Origin: Limisphaerales bacterium
Lineage (GTDB): Bacteria > Verrucomicrobiota > Verrucomicrobiia > Limisphaerales > UBA11358
Direction of reading: 5' to 3'
Length of the DNA: 14,300 nt
NCBI GenBank assembly: GCA_027451565.1
Contig: DAIDJC010000050.1
Coordinates: forward strand, 1-14,300
Position numbers and translations under genes: made by a program. The notes below the pieces were generated by a model, which was given only the letters and a program-made list of their open reading frames with translations, was not told the DNA's origin and searched no databases. Position 1 is the first letter of the stretch, and each line of letters starts with the position of its first letter. Of the stretch, positions 1 through 9,099 are shown in pieces.

Positions 1-1445
1 ATGGTGACCTTGGTTGTTACGGAGCGACGAAAATCCGAACTCCGAACATTGATCGTCTGGCTGCGGAGGGGGTGCGCTTTACCGAAGGTTACGCGCCTTC
101 CTCAACCTGCACACCCTCACGATTTTCACTTTTGACTGGAGAATATGCGTGGAGGCAATCGAGCAAAAAAAACAGCATCCTGGATGGCGATGCGCCGTTG
201 TGCATTGATCCGGGACGTTTGACGCTTCCGGCAATGTTGCAGAAAGCCGGGTATTACACAGGCATTATTGGAAAGTGGCACCTGGGGTTGGGGGATGGAC
301 ACAAGGTGGTTAATTTCAACGAATCCATTGAGCCCGGACCGTTGGAGGTGGGTTTTAATTATTCGTATATCATTCCCGCCACCGTTGACCGTGTGCCAAG
401 CGTGTGGATACAGGACCATAACGTGGTTGGTTTGGACCCCTCCGATCCCATCACCGTCAGTTACGTGACCAACATCAGCGATGGGCCCACTGGTGAAGAA
501 AGGCCCGATTTAAACACGCATTATGCTGCAGACAAGCAGCATTCCGGCACCATTATAGATGGGATCAGCCGAATTGGGTACATGAGAGGTGGACACGCGG
601 CACGTTTCAAGGATGAGGAACTGGCAAAAACACTCGTGGCTAAGTCTGAGGCGTTCATCGAGCAGCATAAAAGCGGGCCGTTTTTTCTGGAGATGGCTTT
701 GTTTGAACCTCATGTGCCGCGCGTGGCGGAAAAACCTTTCATTGGAAAAAGTCAATGTGGTGTTCGCGGCGATGTCATCGAGCAAATTGACTGGGAAACC
801 GGTGAATTGATGAAGACGCTGGACCGCCTGAATCTCGCCACAAACACCCTGGTCATTCTATCCAGCGACAACGGCGCGATCTTGTTTGACGGGTATTATG
901 ATCATTCGTTTGAGGATCTGAACGGGCATCAGCCAACGGGAGGGCTGCGTGGTTGGAAATATCTGGTTTTTGAAGGTGGTTGCCGGGTGCCTTTGATTGC
1001 ACGTTGGCCGGGTCAAATCCGCCCTAGAGTAAGCAGTCAGATGTTTAACCTGGTGGACTTGATGTCCACATTGGCGGACATCGCAGGCCAGAAAGTTCCT
1101 GGGGCAATTGCCCCGGACAGCATGGATTTATCCTCTGTTTTGCTGGGGCAAACCACCAAAAACCTTCGTGAAGACACCGTGCTGCACGGGATTTCCGATG
1201 AATTGGCATTGCGATGGGGTGATTGGAAATATATTCCAGCAAATGTGAAGAAAACGGCGCGGGGCATGGGCGGGGGTGCCAACCCCAAGGATACCCGCTT
1301 TGCGGAGGCGCACATTGTCGAACCAATGCTGTTTGACCTCGCCACCGATCCAAATGAGAAAACGAACATCATCGCGGAGCATCCCGATGAGGCCGCCAAA
1401 ATGCAGCAACGACTGGATGCCATCAAACGCGGTGACTTGCCTTAG
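1..1445 (+). CDS. Sulfatase of the formylglycine-dependent (S1) family, 5' end outside window
   Basis: This enzyme hydrolyses sulfate esters, very likely on a carbohydrate. The reading frame is already open at base 3 and shows 480 residues; the true start lies upstream. An in-frame GTG at 72 is internal, because the codons before it already spell the conserved LGCYGA...TPNIDRLAAEGVRF stretch. The S1 signature CTPSR is at 108-122; its Cys (window residue 36) is the residue converted to formylglycine. Further family marks are GKWHLG (Lys 91, His 93), the metal-site pair SSDNG (Asp 289, Asn 290), GGLRGWK followed by EGGCRVPLIARWPG, and a C-terminal FDLATDPNEKTN block. The N-terminal metal-binding Asp pair and the export signal must lie left of the window. 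The GH43 gene starts 2 bp after the stop. The sulfatase subfamily and exact sulfated sugar cannot be told from sequence alone. Family assignment is very sure. Confidence 0.95.
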   Translation, partial: GDLGCYGATKIRTPNIDRLAAEGVRFTEGYAPSSTCTPSRFSLLTGEYAWRQSSKKNSILDGDAPLCIDPGRLTLPAMLQKAGYYTGIIGKWHLGLGDGHKVVNFNESIEPGPLEVGFNYSYIIPATVDRVPSVWIQDHNVVGLDPSDPITVSYVTNISDGPTGEERPDLNTHYAADKQHSGTIIDGISRIGYMRGGHAARFKDEELAKTLVAKSEAFIEQHKSGPFFLEMALFEPHVPRVAEKPFIGKSQCGVRGDVIEQIDWETGELMKTLDRLNLATNTLVILSSDNGAILFDGYYDHSFEDLNGHQPTGGLRGWKYLVFEGGCRVPLIARWPGQIRPRVSSQMFNLVDLMSTLADIAGQKVPGAIAPDSMDLSSVLLGQTTKNLREDTVLHGISDELALRWGDWKYIPANVKKTARGMGGGANPKDTRFAEAHIVEPMLFDLATDPNEKTNIIAEHPDEAAKMQQRLDAIKRGDLP

Positions 1446-1447
1446 CC

Positions 1448-2596
1448 ATGAACCTTGCATGTTTTGAAAGAAAAAGTCTGTGGCGGGAAGTTGGGCTGAT
1501 ATGTAACGCTTTAATTTTGTTCATTCTCTTGGAGCACGCCAGCCTTTGCGAAGCGGAAGCTTCAAAGTGTTTTTTCGAGCCCGGGGCGGTTTGGCTGGAC
1601 ACTGCGGGCAACCCTATTAACGCACATGGCGGCGGGGTGCTTTATCACAACGGTATTTATTATTGGTATGGCGAGTTTAAAGAAGGCCGCACCTATCTCC
1701 CTAAAGTGAACGAGCATTGGTCCGGCACGCGCGTGCTCGCCGGCGGCGTTTCCTGCTACTCCTCAACAAACCTGTATGAATGGAAAAATGAGGGTATTGC
1801 CCTTCCGTCTAACCCTCAAAATCCCGAGGATGATCTGGCCTGCGAAAATGTCATTGAGCGCCCAAAGGTTATCTTTAATGCGAAAACCAAAAAGTTTGTC
1901 ATGTGGATTCATCAGGATAGTCCGGATTATTCAGCAGCCCGCTCCGCCGTGGCTGTCAGCGATACACCGACGGGGCCATTCAAGTATCTTGGCAGCTTTC
2001 GGCCTGACAAGGGGGTCTGGCCAATATACGTCCAGAAGCAGGACGAGAAACCAAGCCAAAACAACCTTCTAGCCAGGGATTTCAAATCCGGCCAGATGGC
2101 TCGCGACATGACTCTCTTTGTGGACGACGACGGGACGGCTTACGAGTTTTATGCCTCGGAAAACAATGGCACTCTGCATGTCTCGCAACTTTCCGACGAT
2201 TATCTGCGATCCGCCGGCAAATTTGCTCGAATTTTGACTGGCCGTTTCACGGAAGCTCCGGCGGTTTTTAAACACCACGGAAAATATTATCTCATTGCAT
2301 CGGGTTGCACCGGTTGGCAGCCGAACACCGCCCGTTCGGCGGTGGCAACTAGGATTTTTGGGCCATGGACGGAACTGGGCAATCCATGTCGCGGAACAAA
2401 CGCTGACATCACATTTTTTGCCCAAAGCACGTGGGTTTTGACTGTGGCGGGCCACTCACCGTCATTGATTGCCATGTTTGACCGATGGAATAAATGGGAT
2501 TTGCAAAATTCTCGATACCTTTGGCTGCCGATAACCTTCGATGACAAGGACAGGCCACTGATTAAATGGCAGGACCGTTGGAGTCTGACCAATTAA
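1448..2596 (+). CDS. Exported glycoside hydrolase family 43, exo-beta-1,3-galactanase-like (subfamily 24/34 type)
   Basis: This is a five-bladed beta-propeller glycosidase, 382 residues, with a single catalytic domain and no added binding module. A hydrophobic stretch at about residues 15-33 acts as signal peptide. The domain opens with INAHGGGVLYHNGIYYWYG and continues with ERPKV (Glu 137), RDMTLFVDDDGTAY, TEAPAVFKHHGKYYLIASG (Glu 269) and FFAQSTWVL (Gln 326). This pattern matches the GH43 branch that holds exo-beta-1,3-galactanases and related beta-galactosidases. As I recall that branch, a Glu acts as acid and a Gln replaces the usual Asp base; Glu 269 and Gln 326 would be those residues here. 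The ATG at 1448 is 2 bp after the sulfatase stop and has no Shine-Dalgarno. Expected action is removal of terminal galactose or a similar unit from a side chain. Family is sure; substrate is inferred. Confidence 0.85.
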   Translation: MNLACFERKSLWREVGLICNALILFILLEHASLCEAEASKCFFEPGAVWLDTAGNPINAHGGGVLYHNGIYYWYGEFKEGRTYLPKVNEHWSGTRVLAGGVSCYSSTNLYEWKNEGIALPSNPQNPEDDLACENVIERPKVIFNAKTKKFVMWIHQDSPDYSAARSAVAVSDTPTGPFKYLGSFRPDKGVWPIYVQKQDEKPSQNNLLARDFKSGQMARDMTLFVDDDGTAYEFYASENNGTLHVSQLSDDYLRSAGKFARILTGRFTEAPAVFKHHGKYYLIASGCTGWQPNTARSAVATRIFGPWTELGNPCRGTNADITFFAQSTWVLTVAGHSPSLIAMFDRWNKWDLQNSRYLWLPITFDDKDRPLIKWQDRWSLTN

Positions 2597-2613
2597 AAAT
2601 TCGAGCCAGCCCT

Positions 2614-4302
2614 ATGAAGAATGGAATGACGGGAAAATACGGTTTGTGGTTCATCCTTTTGCTGCTTCTCCACGCAGCCAGGGGTAATGCTGCCAGCTTT
2701 TATGTTGACTCGATCACCGGAGCCGACAATGACTCGGGGTCCAACCCGGAGTCGGCTCTTCGATCTCTGGCTGCCGTGAACCGGATCAAGCTCGCGCCAG
2801 GTGATTCAATCTTCCTTGCAGCGGGTCGAACCTTCAAGGGTGAAATTGCGCTCGAGAATGTTCATGGAACCGCCGCCAAACCGATTTTGATTTCCACATA
2901 TTTGCCTCATAACTATCTTTTCGGCGACCGGGCAATGATAGATGCACGGGGATGCGTCGCCGGCGTCTGCATGAAAAACTGCTCCGAAATCGAGGTGCGT
3001 AACCTGCAAATCACCGCGAACGGCGGAGGCATGCAACCTGGACAAATTGTGAATTCTGATTTGCGCTGCGGAGTGCTGGTGGCGATTAACTCACCCGGGG
3101 TGTTTTCTGGATTCGTGTTTTCAAATCTTCTCGTCAAAGACATTTTTTACGAGGATCCGGGCTTTGTGCGCAACATTTTCGAAATCCGGACCGCCAATGG
3201 CACACAGAATTACGGCTGGGGTATTCGTTTTATCAATTTCAACGATCACTCCGTTCTGCGTGGGATTAGCATCGTGGATTGCGAAATACAGAATGTGAGC
3301 CACACCGGCCTGCAATTTTCATCGCCCAGCGGATGTCTTCGTGATGTCAAAGTAAGGGATGTTCGCGTGAAATCCACGGGCGGCCCTGGAGTTCAGATGT
3401 CAGGATTGGATGACGGTGTTTTCAGCCAACTGGATGTGAATGACAGCGGAAGCAGCAGGGATTCGCGTGATCGCAAACGCGGCAGTGGACTGTGGACCTG
3501 GACTTGTGATGGAGTCATAATCGAGAACAGCCGGTTTCAAAATGCCCATGGCCCCGGAGACTCGTGCGGGGTGCACATAGACTACAATTGTCGGAATGTA
3601 ATCGTTCAGGATAATTTAAGCGTGCACAATGCCGGCGGATTCTGTGAAATTCTGGGCAATGATCATCATTGCGCCTACCGTTACAACGTCAGTGTGAATG
3701 ACGGTTACCGCACCAAGGGGGTGGATGGAGCATTTCAAGAGGGTAAAATACTGTGGCTCAGCGGCTATGTTGGCGACAAAAATCCGCAGAAAGGACCATT
3801 CGAAACCTATTTTTACAACAATACAATTTACACCAGCCCTGATTTGACGGCCAAGATATCCATTTCCCCAACGACTCGCGGACTTCTGATTGCCAACAAC
3901 ATATTTTGCATCGAGGGCAAATGCATCCAAGTCGAAGGTGATCAAACGCCGCATGATGCCAGCCAGGCAAGACGGGCAAAAAACGTGGTTTTTGAAAATA
4001 ATTTGTTTTTGCGGCCAGAGAATTGGCCCCCGGGTTTGCTGCTGAAGGACAGCGCGCCGATCATAGGAAATCCAGAGTTCAAAAACCCGGGTGGAACGAA
4101 TCTTGAAGATTATCTGCCTTCCAACATATATCTTGTCAGGGGGCGCGGCATCCCCATCCCATCTATTCCCGGTGATAAAATAGGATTAGAGGGCGGATTG
4201 CAAATGGAGCGGGACGCAATGAATCAGACTGTCAAAGATATCCCATGCCTGGGGGCTTTGGAATTGGAAAATCTTTCTCAGACTGCGGCAAGCCATTATT
4301 AA
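2614..4302 (+). CDS. Secreted right-handed parallel beta-helix protein, function unknown
   Basis: The protein has 562 residues with a clear signal peptide (charged MKNGMTGK, then WFILLLLLHAARGNA). I chose the ATG at 2614 because it directly precedes this signal; an upstream in-frame ATG at 2566 would overlap the GH43 gene by 31 bp and add 16 residues before the signal. The mature part starts with FYVDSITGADND and a PGDSIFLAAGRTF block typical of the N-terminal cap of pectate-lyase-like beta-helices. About residues 110-450 are rich in short strands separated by Asn and Gly turns (for example VVFENNLF, LLIANNIF, YFYNNTIY), as in PbH1 coils. Such folds include polysaccharide lyases, hydrolases and epimerases, but I see no motif that picks one. 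Its place between GH43 and an acetylesterase suggests glycan binding or cleavage. Fold is confident; activity is unknown. Confidence 0.75.
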   Translation: MKNGMTGKYGLWFILLLLLHAARGNAASFYVDSITGADNDSGSNPESALRSLAAVNRIKLAPGDSIFLAAGRTFKGEIALENVHGTAAKPILISTYLPHNYLFGDRAMIDARGCVAGVCMKNCSEIEVRNLQITANGGGMQPGQIVNSDLRCGVLVAINSPGVFSGFVFSNLLVKDIFYEDPGFVRNIFEIRTANGTQNYGWGIRFINFNDHSVLRGISIVDCEIQNVSHTGLQFSSPSGCLRDVKVRDVRVKSTGGPGVQMSGLDDGVFSQLDVNDSGSSRDSRDRKRGSGLWTWTCDGVIIENSRFQNAHGPGDSCGVHIDYNCRNVIVQDNLSVHNAGGFCEILGNDHHCAYRYNVSVNDGYRTKGVDGAFQEGKILWLSGYVGDKNPQKGPFETYFYNNTIYTSPDLTAKISISPTTRGLLIANNIFCIEGKCIQVEGDQTPHDASQARRAKNVVFENNLFLRPENWPPGLLLKDSAPIIGNPEFKNPGGTNLEDYLPSNIYLVRGRGIPIPSIPGDKIGLEGGLQMERDAMNQTVKDIPCLGALELENLSQTAASHY

Positions 4303-4508
4303 GGTTCGTTTTAGAATGAATCGGCCATGTGGCTTTTAGAAAAAATGGATGTGTTGGCGTCGGTTATCCGGACGTGCAATTCAGGGAAAATGCCCGCTTG
4401 GAAAGATGAATTTACCGGGGTGGAGATATTTTATTATCACGAATTCTCGGGATGTCCATCGCTCCAAAATTAATTGATATCAACCTCACAAGTCGCAATT
4501 TTTAAAAC
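4303..4508. other. Intergenic gap, possible start of a second transcription unit
   Basis: These 206 bp are the only sizeable gap inside the first six genes. No small ORF with a plausible start was seen. A weak promoter-like pair (TTTACC at 4411 and TATTAT at 4432, only 15 bp apart) and the AT-rich TTTTTAAAAC just before the esterase ATG are the only notable elements. Neither is strong enough to call a promoter. Confidence 0.3.
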
Positions 4509-6053
4509 ATGAATCGCATACAGATGGTCAAAGTTGGACTTTTGCTACTCGTCTTAAACCTGTCTGTCCCTGTCTTGATATTGGCAAAGGTTACACTGCC
4601 CTCAATTTTTTCAGATCACATGGTTTTACAGCGTGGGATGCCGGTGCCGATTTGGGGTTGGGCGGATCCTGGTGAGCAAATCACGTTGAGCATCGCAGGT
4701 CAAATCAAGACCACCACGGCAGATGAGGATGGCAAGTGGATTGTGAAATTGAATCCTCTATCTGATCATTCCCAACTTAGTCTGACAGTCAAAGGCAGGA
4801 ATACAGTGGTCATTAAGGATGTGCTTGTGGGGGAGGTATGGCTGGCTGCTGGTCAATCCAACATGCAATTGTCGGTAAATGATGTGACAAATGCATGGAA
4901 GGAGAAGGCCACGGCTAATTTTCCGCAGATCCGGATGTTCACCGTGAGCCGTCATCCTGCCATGACGCCACAGACGAATTGTGATGGGCAATGGGTGATC
5001 TGTTCCCCTAAAACAGTCGGCAACTTTTCGGCGGCGGCGTATTTCTTTGCAAGGGAATTGCACCAAAATTTGGAAGAGCCGGTGGGAATGATTCACGCGT
5101 CATGGGGCGCCACTCCAATCGAGACATGGACCAGCATGCCGCGGATGGAGGGGCCTGAATTCGAGCCGGTTTTTAAACCCTGGCAGGAGAAAATGCGCGT
5201 GCCCTATGACGCCAGCCTGGCGGAGCAGCAATATGTCAAATCATTAACCATTTGGACCAATCGGGCTGAGGTTCTCAAATCGCATGGAAAAAACGTGCCA
5301 CCGCCTCCCAAACTGATGGGGGACCCGCGATTGGACAAGAATTACCCCGCTAATTTGTTCAATGGCATGATTGCACCCATCATTGGTTACGCCATCCGCG
5401 GCGCCATCTGGTACCAGGGCGAAAACAATGCCGGTTCAGATTTTCCACAGCTTTATTCCGTGCAATTGCCGCTGCTTATCCACGACTGGCGCAAACGTTG
5501 GGATGAAGGAGATTTTCCTTTTGCCTGGGTGCAGTTGCCAAATTTTCAGGCCGGCAAGAATCAGCGTTCCGACAACAACTGGGCGCTGGTTCGTGAGGCA
5601 ATGTTGAGAACTCTTTCAGAAACCAACACCGGTATGGCGATTACCATTGACGTTGGAGACCCAAAAAACATTCATCCTAAAAACAAACAGGCCGTGGGGC
5701 ATCGCCTGGCTCTCTGGGCTTTGGCCAGGGTTTATGGTAAAAACCTCCCTTACTCCGGCCCACTGCCAGCGGGACAGACTGTTGAGGGTAACAAAATGAT
5801 TCTTTCCTTTGTGCACACCGACGGCGGACTGGTCGTGCACGGGGCTGAATTGAAAGGTTTTGTCATTGCGGGCGCGGATCATCAATGGGTGAAAGCCATC
5901 GCTGAAATCCAGGGCGACCACGTCATTGTCTCCAGTCCGGAGGTCGAATTGCCTTTGGCGGTTCGCTATGGATGGGCTTCCAACCCTGACTGCAACCTTT
6001 TCAACGGCGCGGGCCTGCCCGCCTCGCCATTCCGGACTGATGACTGGAAATGA
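4509..6053 (+). CDS. Exported sialate O-acetylesterase-like carbohydrate esterase (SGNH hydrolase)
   Basis: The enzyme should remove O-acetyl groups from sugars. It has 514 residues. An N-terminal signal peptide (about residues 8-26) is followed by a beta-sandwich opening with LPSIFSDHMVLQRGMPVPIW, the usual start of this family. The nucleophile block is GEVWLAAGQSNMQ with Ser 117. IWYQGENNAG follows in the middle. The C-terminal catalytic block is IDVGDPKNIHPKNKQ with His 389. All expected active-site blocks are present and the length is normal. Despite the family name, bacterial members act on many plant and algal glycans; the xyloglucan acetylesterases (CE20) are close relatives. No sialic-acid gene is seen nearby, so a sialate substrate is unlikely. 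The ATG at 4509 lacks a Shine-Dalgarno; an in-frame ATG at 4524 is an alternative that would also keep the signal peptide. Confidence 0.88.
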   Translation: MNRIQMVKVGLLLLVLNLSVPVLILAKVTLPSIFSDHMVLQRGMPVPIWGWADPGEQITLSIAGQIKTTTADEDGKWIVKLNPLSDHSQLSLTVKGRNTVVIKDVLVGEVWLAAGQSNMQLSVNDVTNAWKEKATANFPQIRMFTVSRHPAMTPQTNCDGQWVICSPKTVGNFSAAAYFFARELHQNLEEPVGMIHASWGATPIETWTSMPRMEGPEFEPVFKPWQEKMRVPYDASLAEQQYVKSLTIWTNRAEVLKSHGKNVPPPPKLMGDPRLDKNYPANLFNGMIAPIIGYAIRGAIWYQGENNAGSDFPQLYSVQLPLLIHDWRKRWDEGDFPFAWVQLPNFQAGKNQRSDNNWALVREAMLRTLSETNTGMAITIDVGDPKNIHPKNKQAVGHRLALWALARVYGKNLPYSGPLPAGQTVEGNKMILSFVHTDGGLVVHGAELKGFVIAGADHQWVKAIAEIQGDHVIVSSPEVELPLAVRYGWASNPDCNLFNGAGLPASPFRTDDWK

Positions 6054-6083
6054 AAACCCCCCTCGCTTCTTGAACCAGCCGTG

Positions 6084-9000
6084 ATGCGGCAAAGTCCCCC
6101 AACCGATATGCAAACAAGTGATTTTACCAACGCATGGCCGCGCCGGGACTTTTTAAAAATATCGGCCGCAACACTCCTTGGGCTTGCCCTTACGCCGTTG
6201 CCAGCGATGGCCGGGCCATTCACTCGCGAAGATTTTGAAAAGCTTGTTCCTCCAGACAAAAAGCTTTCCGCTGAGTGGATTAAATCCCTGTTCGCGCGCG
6301 GAGAACCTGAGGTGCTCCACGGCCGCGAGTTGAAATTCATTGGTATGCCCGTTGGCGGGATTGGAGCCGGACAAATTTATCTGGGCGGCGATGGACGACT
6401 CTGGCACTGGGATATATTCAACCAACTCATGAGTACGGGGGCGGATCATTACGCCCACCCAATCACACCGTGTTCTCCGTTGGAACAGAGTTTCAGTCTG
6501 AAAATCGGAAATCGGACCGTTTCATTGGATCGTGACGGGTTTTCTAATATTCGCTTCAGGGGTGAATACCCGATTGGAGTTGTAGAATATGCAGACACCA
6601 CCGAGCCGATAGAGGTGAAACTTGAGGCGTTTTCGCCATTTATTCCGCTGAACTCGGATGATTCGAGCCTCCCGGCAACTATACTGCAATATACCCTTCA
6701 CAATGTTTCAACCGCACCGGTTACCGCCACACTCTCGGGCACGCTGGAGAATGGAGTCTGCCTGAACCATCGCGATCGCGCAGGCCAAATCCGCAATCGG
6801 ACCATCCGCAGGGAAGGCCTCACCACTTTGCTCTGTTCAGCAGAGGAATCATTGCCGTCCGGCCGTCAGAACATCCTTTTTGAGGATTGGAACCAAGCGC
6901 CACACCGTCCATGGAAAGCTGAAGGTGCATCGAACCAGGTAAATTCGAATCCCTCCTCTCCCCGTGAAACCTTAACAGCAAGAGGTGTCGCCGCAAAAAA
7001 GCTCATCAGTCCGGATTTCACCATTGAGCGAAACTTTATTCTTTTTTGGTTGGCCGGTGGCAAGGGGCGAAAAGGATCAAGTCCCACTTTTTCCCTGGTT
7101 GTGAATGGAAACAGCGTCCCTATGGCATCAATCCAAGATGCCAACCAGATGCATTTGGAATATATTGATGTGCGACCTTATGAGGGCGGGCAGGCCCATA
7201 TTGAAATCATGGATGACGGGACTGGTTCCCCGGATGATGTGGGAGCGGGCAAAATAATTTTTGCCGATCAGAAACCAGACGACGGTCCCATGGAAAAATT
7301 GCCGGACTACGGGACAATCTGCCTGGGCCTGCTGGGAGAGCCGGCAGACGAAGCCAGCCCGGACGCCACAGCGTCCTTCCCGCAAAAACTATTGGGCAGC
7401 CTTGGTCGCCGACTGAGCCTGGCGCCAGGGGAGTCTGCCACAGTGACATTCATCCTGGCCTGGCATTTTCCGAATTTATCCCTTGAAAAATTGGGCTTTG
7501 TTGGTCGCCATTATTCTGTGAGATTTTCTTCTGCGGATGCGGTGGCGTGTTACATGGCTGATAACTTTTCAAGGCTTGAGCAACAGACAAAATCATGGAG
7601 GAAAACCTGGTATGACTCGACCCTGCCTTACTGGTTTCTTGACCGGAGTTTTTTGAATGCCTCTACTCTTGCCACTTCAACGAGTTACCGATTTGCCAAC
7701 GGTCGTTATTACGGCTGGGAAGGAGTTTGTTGTTGTCCGGGTACTTGCGACCACGTTTATCACTATGCACATGCGTGCGCGCGATTATTTCCCGATCTGG
7801 AACAGCACAATCGTGAGCACGTTGATTTTGGCCTGGCTTTGAAGCCCGATGGAGAAATTCGCTTTCGAGGGGAGTTCAATCAGATTCCAGCCGTGGATGG
7901 ACAGGCAGGAACGATCTTGCGCGCATTACGCGAACACCAGATGTCCGCCGACATGGATTTTCTGAAACGAACCTGGCCCAAAATCAAATTGGCCATGAAA
8001 TGGCTTATCGCCAAGGATGCCAATGGTGATGGTCTTATCGAAAGCAACCAGCACAACACGCTGGACACTGATTGGTTTGGCAAAGTGGCTTGGCTGAGCG
8101 GCCTTTATCTTGCATCCCTTGCGGCGGCGGCACAAATGGGGGATGAAGCGGGGGATTCCTCATTTGCCGTTGAATGTCGCCAGATTTTGGATGTAGGCCG
8201 GAAAAATCTGGTGGATCAACTCTTCGACCGGGAATATTTCATCAACCGAGTGGATTCAAAGCACCTTGACGCGATCAATTCAGGCACGGGATGTGAAATT
8301 GACCAAGTTTTTGGCCAGAGCTGGGCGTTTCAGGTGGGCTTGCCCCGGATTTTTCCGGAAAAGCCGACGCGATCTGCTTTGCAATCAATATGGCGCTACA
8401 ACTTCACTCCGGATGTGGGTCCTTACCGCCTGCAAAACAAACCCGGTCGCTGGTATGCCATGCCTGGCGAGGCAGGATTGCTCATGTGTACTTTCCCGAG
8501 ATCCGATTGGAATTTCGTCCAGGCGAGTGGGATTGGCAAGTCCGGATGGGCAGCCGGGTATTTTAATGAGTGCATGAATGGTTTCGAATATCAAGTTGCC
8601 GGCCACATGATTTGGGAGGGAATGGTCATGGAGGGGCTTGCAATCACGCGAGCCGTGCATGACCGCTATCATGCCTCTCATCGCAATCCGTGGAATGAAA
8701 TTGAGTGCGGCGACCATTACGCGCGAAGCATGGCCAGTTACGGTGTTTACCTGGCAGCTTGCGGGTTCGAATACCACGGCCCCAAAGGACACATCGGATT
8801 CGCTCCTCGACTTACACCGGAGGATTTTAAATGCGCATTCACGGCTGCCGAGGGATGGGGAAGCTACTCGCAAAGAATCGAAAATGAAAAGTTCAGGTCA
8901 GTGGTTTCCATGCGTTGGGGCCGACTGAAATTGAAAACCATCGCCCTTCAGCACGCCGTGGCGTCTTCAGCCCACATTTCGCTTGGAGAAAAATCGCTTG

Positions 9001-9098
9001 GGGCGGTGCTGAACAAGATCCACGATAAAATTCTCCTGACACTGGATCATCCTGTGATTCTTTCCGCCGGTCAACATCTCGAAATTGCCCTGACTTAA
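6084..9098 (+). CDS. Tat-exported GH116 glycosidase (GBA2-like beta-glucosidase/beta-xylosidase family)
   Basis: This retaining beta-glycosidase of 1004 residues should cleave terminal beta-glucose, xylose, GlcNAc or a related unit. The N-terminus carries a twin-arginine signal, PRRDFLK, followed by ISAATLLGLAL and an AMA-type cleavage site. An N-terminal beta-sandwich domain begins at FIGMPVGGIGAGQIYLGGDG. The (alpha/alpha)6 domain starts near WFLDRSFLNASTLATSTSY. By alignment from memory with human GBA2 (Glu 527, Asp 677), the nucleophile is Glu 546 in YYGWEG and the acid/base is Asp 663 in TLDTDW, ten residues after DGLIE as in GBA2. The segment after the nucleophile reads VCCCPGTCDHVYHY, the Cys-rich version I know from bacterial members. 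Start choice is open: GTG 6081, ATG 6084 or ATG 6108 all keep the Tat signal and none has a Shine-Dalgarno. The gene follows the esterase by 30 bp. Confidence 0.85.
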   Translation: MRQSPPTDMQTSDFTNAWPRRDFLKISAATLLGLALTPLPAMAGPFTREDFEKLVPPDKKLSAEWIKSLFARGEPEVLHGRELKFIGMPVGGIGAGQIYLGGDGRLWHWDIFNQLMSTGADHYAHPITPCSPLEQSFSLKIGNRTVSLDRDGFSNIRFRGEYPIGVVEYADTTEPIEVKLEAFSPFIPLNSDDSSLPATILQYTLHNVSTAPVTATLSGTLENGVCLNHRDRAGQIRNRTIRREGLTTLLCSAEESLPSGRQNILFEDWNQAPHRPWKAEGASNQVNSNPSSPRETLTARGVAAKKLISPDFTIERNFILFWLAGGKGRKGSSPTFSLVVNGNSVPMASIQDANQMHLEYIDVRPYEGGQAHIEIMDDGTGSPDDVGAGKIIFADQKPDDGPMEKLPDYGTICLGLLGEPADEASPDATASFPQKLLGSLGRRLSLAPGESATVTFILAWHFPNLSLEKLGFVGRHYSVRFSSADAVACYMADNFSRLEQQTKSWRKTWYDSTLPYWFLDRSFLNASTLATSTSYRFANGRYYGWEGVCCCPGTCDHVYHYAHACARLFPDLEQHNREHVDFGLALKPDGEIRFRGEFNQIPAVDGQAGTILRALREHQMSADMDFLKRTWPKIKLAMKWLIAKDANGDGLIESNQHNTLDTDWFGKVAWLSGLYLASLAAAAQMGDEAGDSSFAVECRQILDVGRKNLVDQLFDREYFINRVDSKHLDAINSGTGCEIDQVFGQSWAFQVGLPRIFPEKPTRSALQSIWRYNFTPDVGPYRLQNKPGRWYAMPGEAGLLMCTFPRSDWNFVQASGIGKSGWAAGYFNECMNGFEYQVAGHMIWEGMVMEGLAITRAVHDRYHASHRNPWNEIECGDHYARSMASYGVYLAACGFEYHGPKGHIGFAPRLTPEDFKCAFTAAEGWGSYSQRIENEKFRSVVSMRWGRLKLKTIALQHAVASSAHISLGEKSLGAVLNKIHDKILLTLDHPVILSAGQHLEIALT

Positions 9099-9099
9099 A

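Noticed and set aside
72..110. GTG at 72 as the sulfatase start
   Set aside because: In-frame codons before it encode conserved sulfatase sequence, so the gene starts left of the window.
2566..2613. Upstream ATG start for the beta-helix protein
   Set aside because: It would overlap the GH43 gene by 31 bp and bury the signal peptide behind 16 extra residues; ATG 2614 fits the signal directly.
5616..6113. Minus-strand ORF of 165 residues
   Set aside because: It is a shadow of the esterase gene and runs into the next gap; no signal, motif or ribosome site.
8385..8873. Minus-strand ORF of 162 residues
   Set aside because: It is antisense to the conserved GH116 catalytic domain and resembles no known protein.
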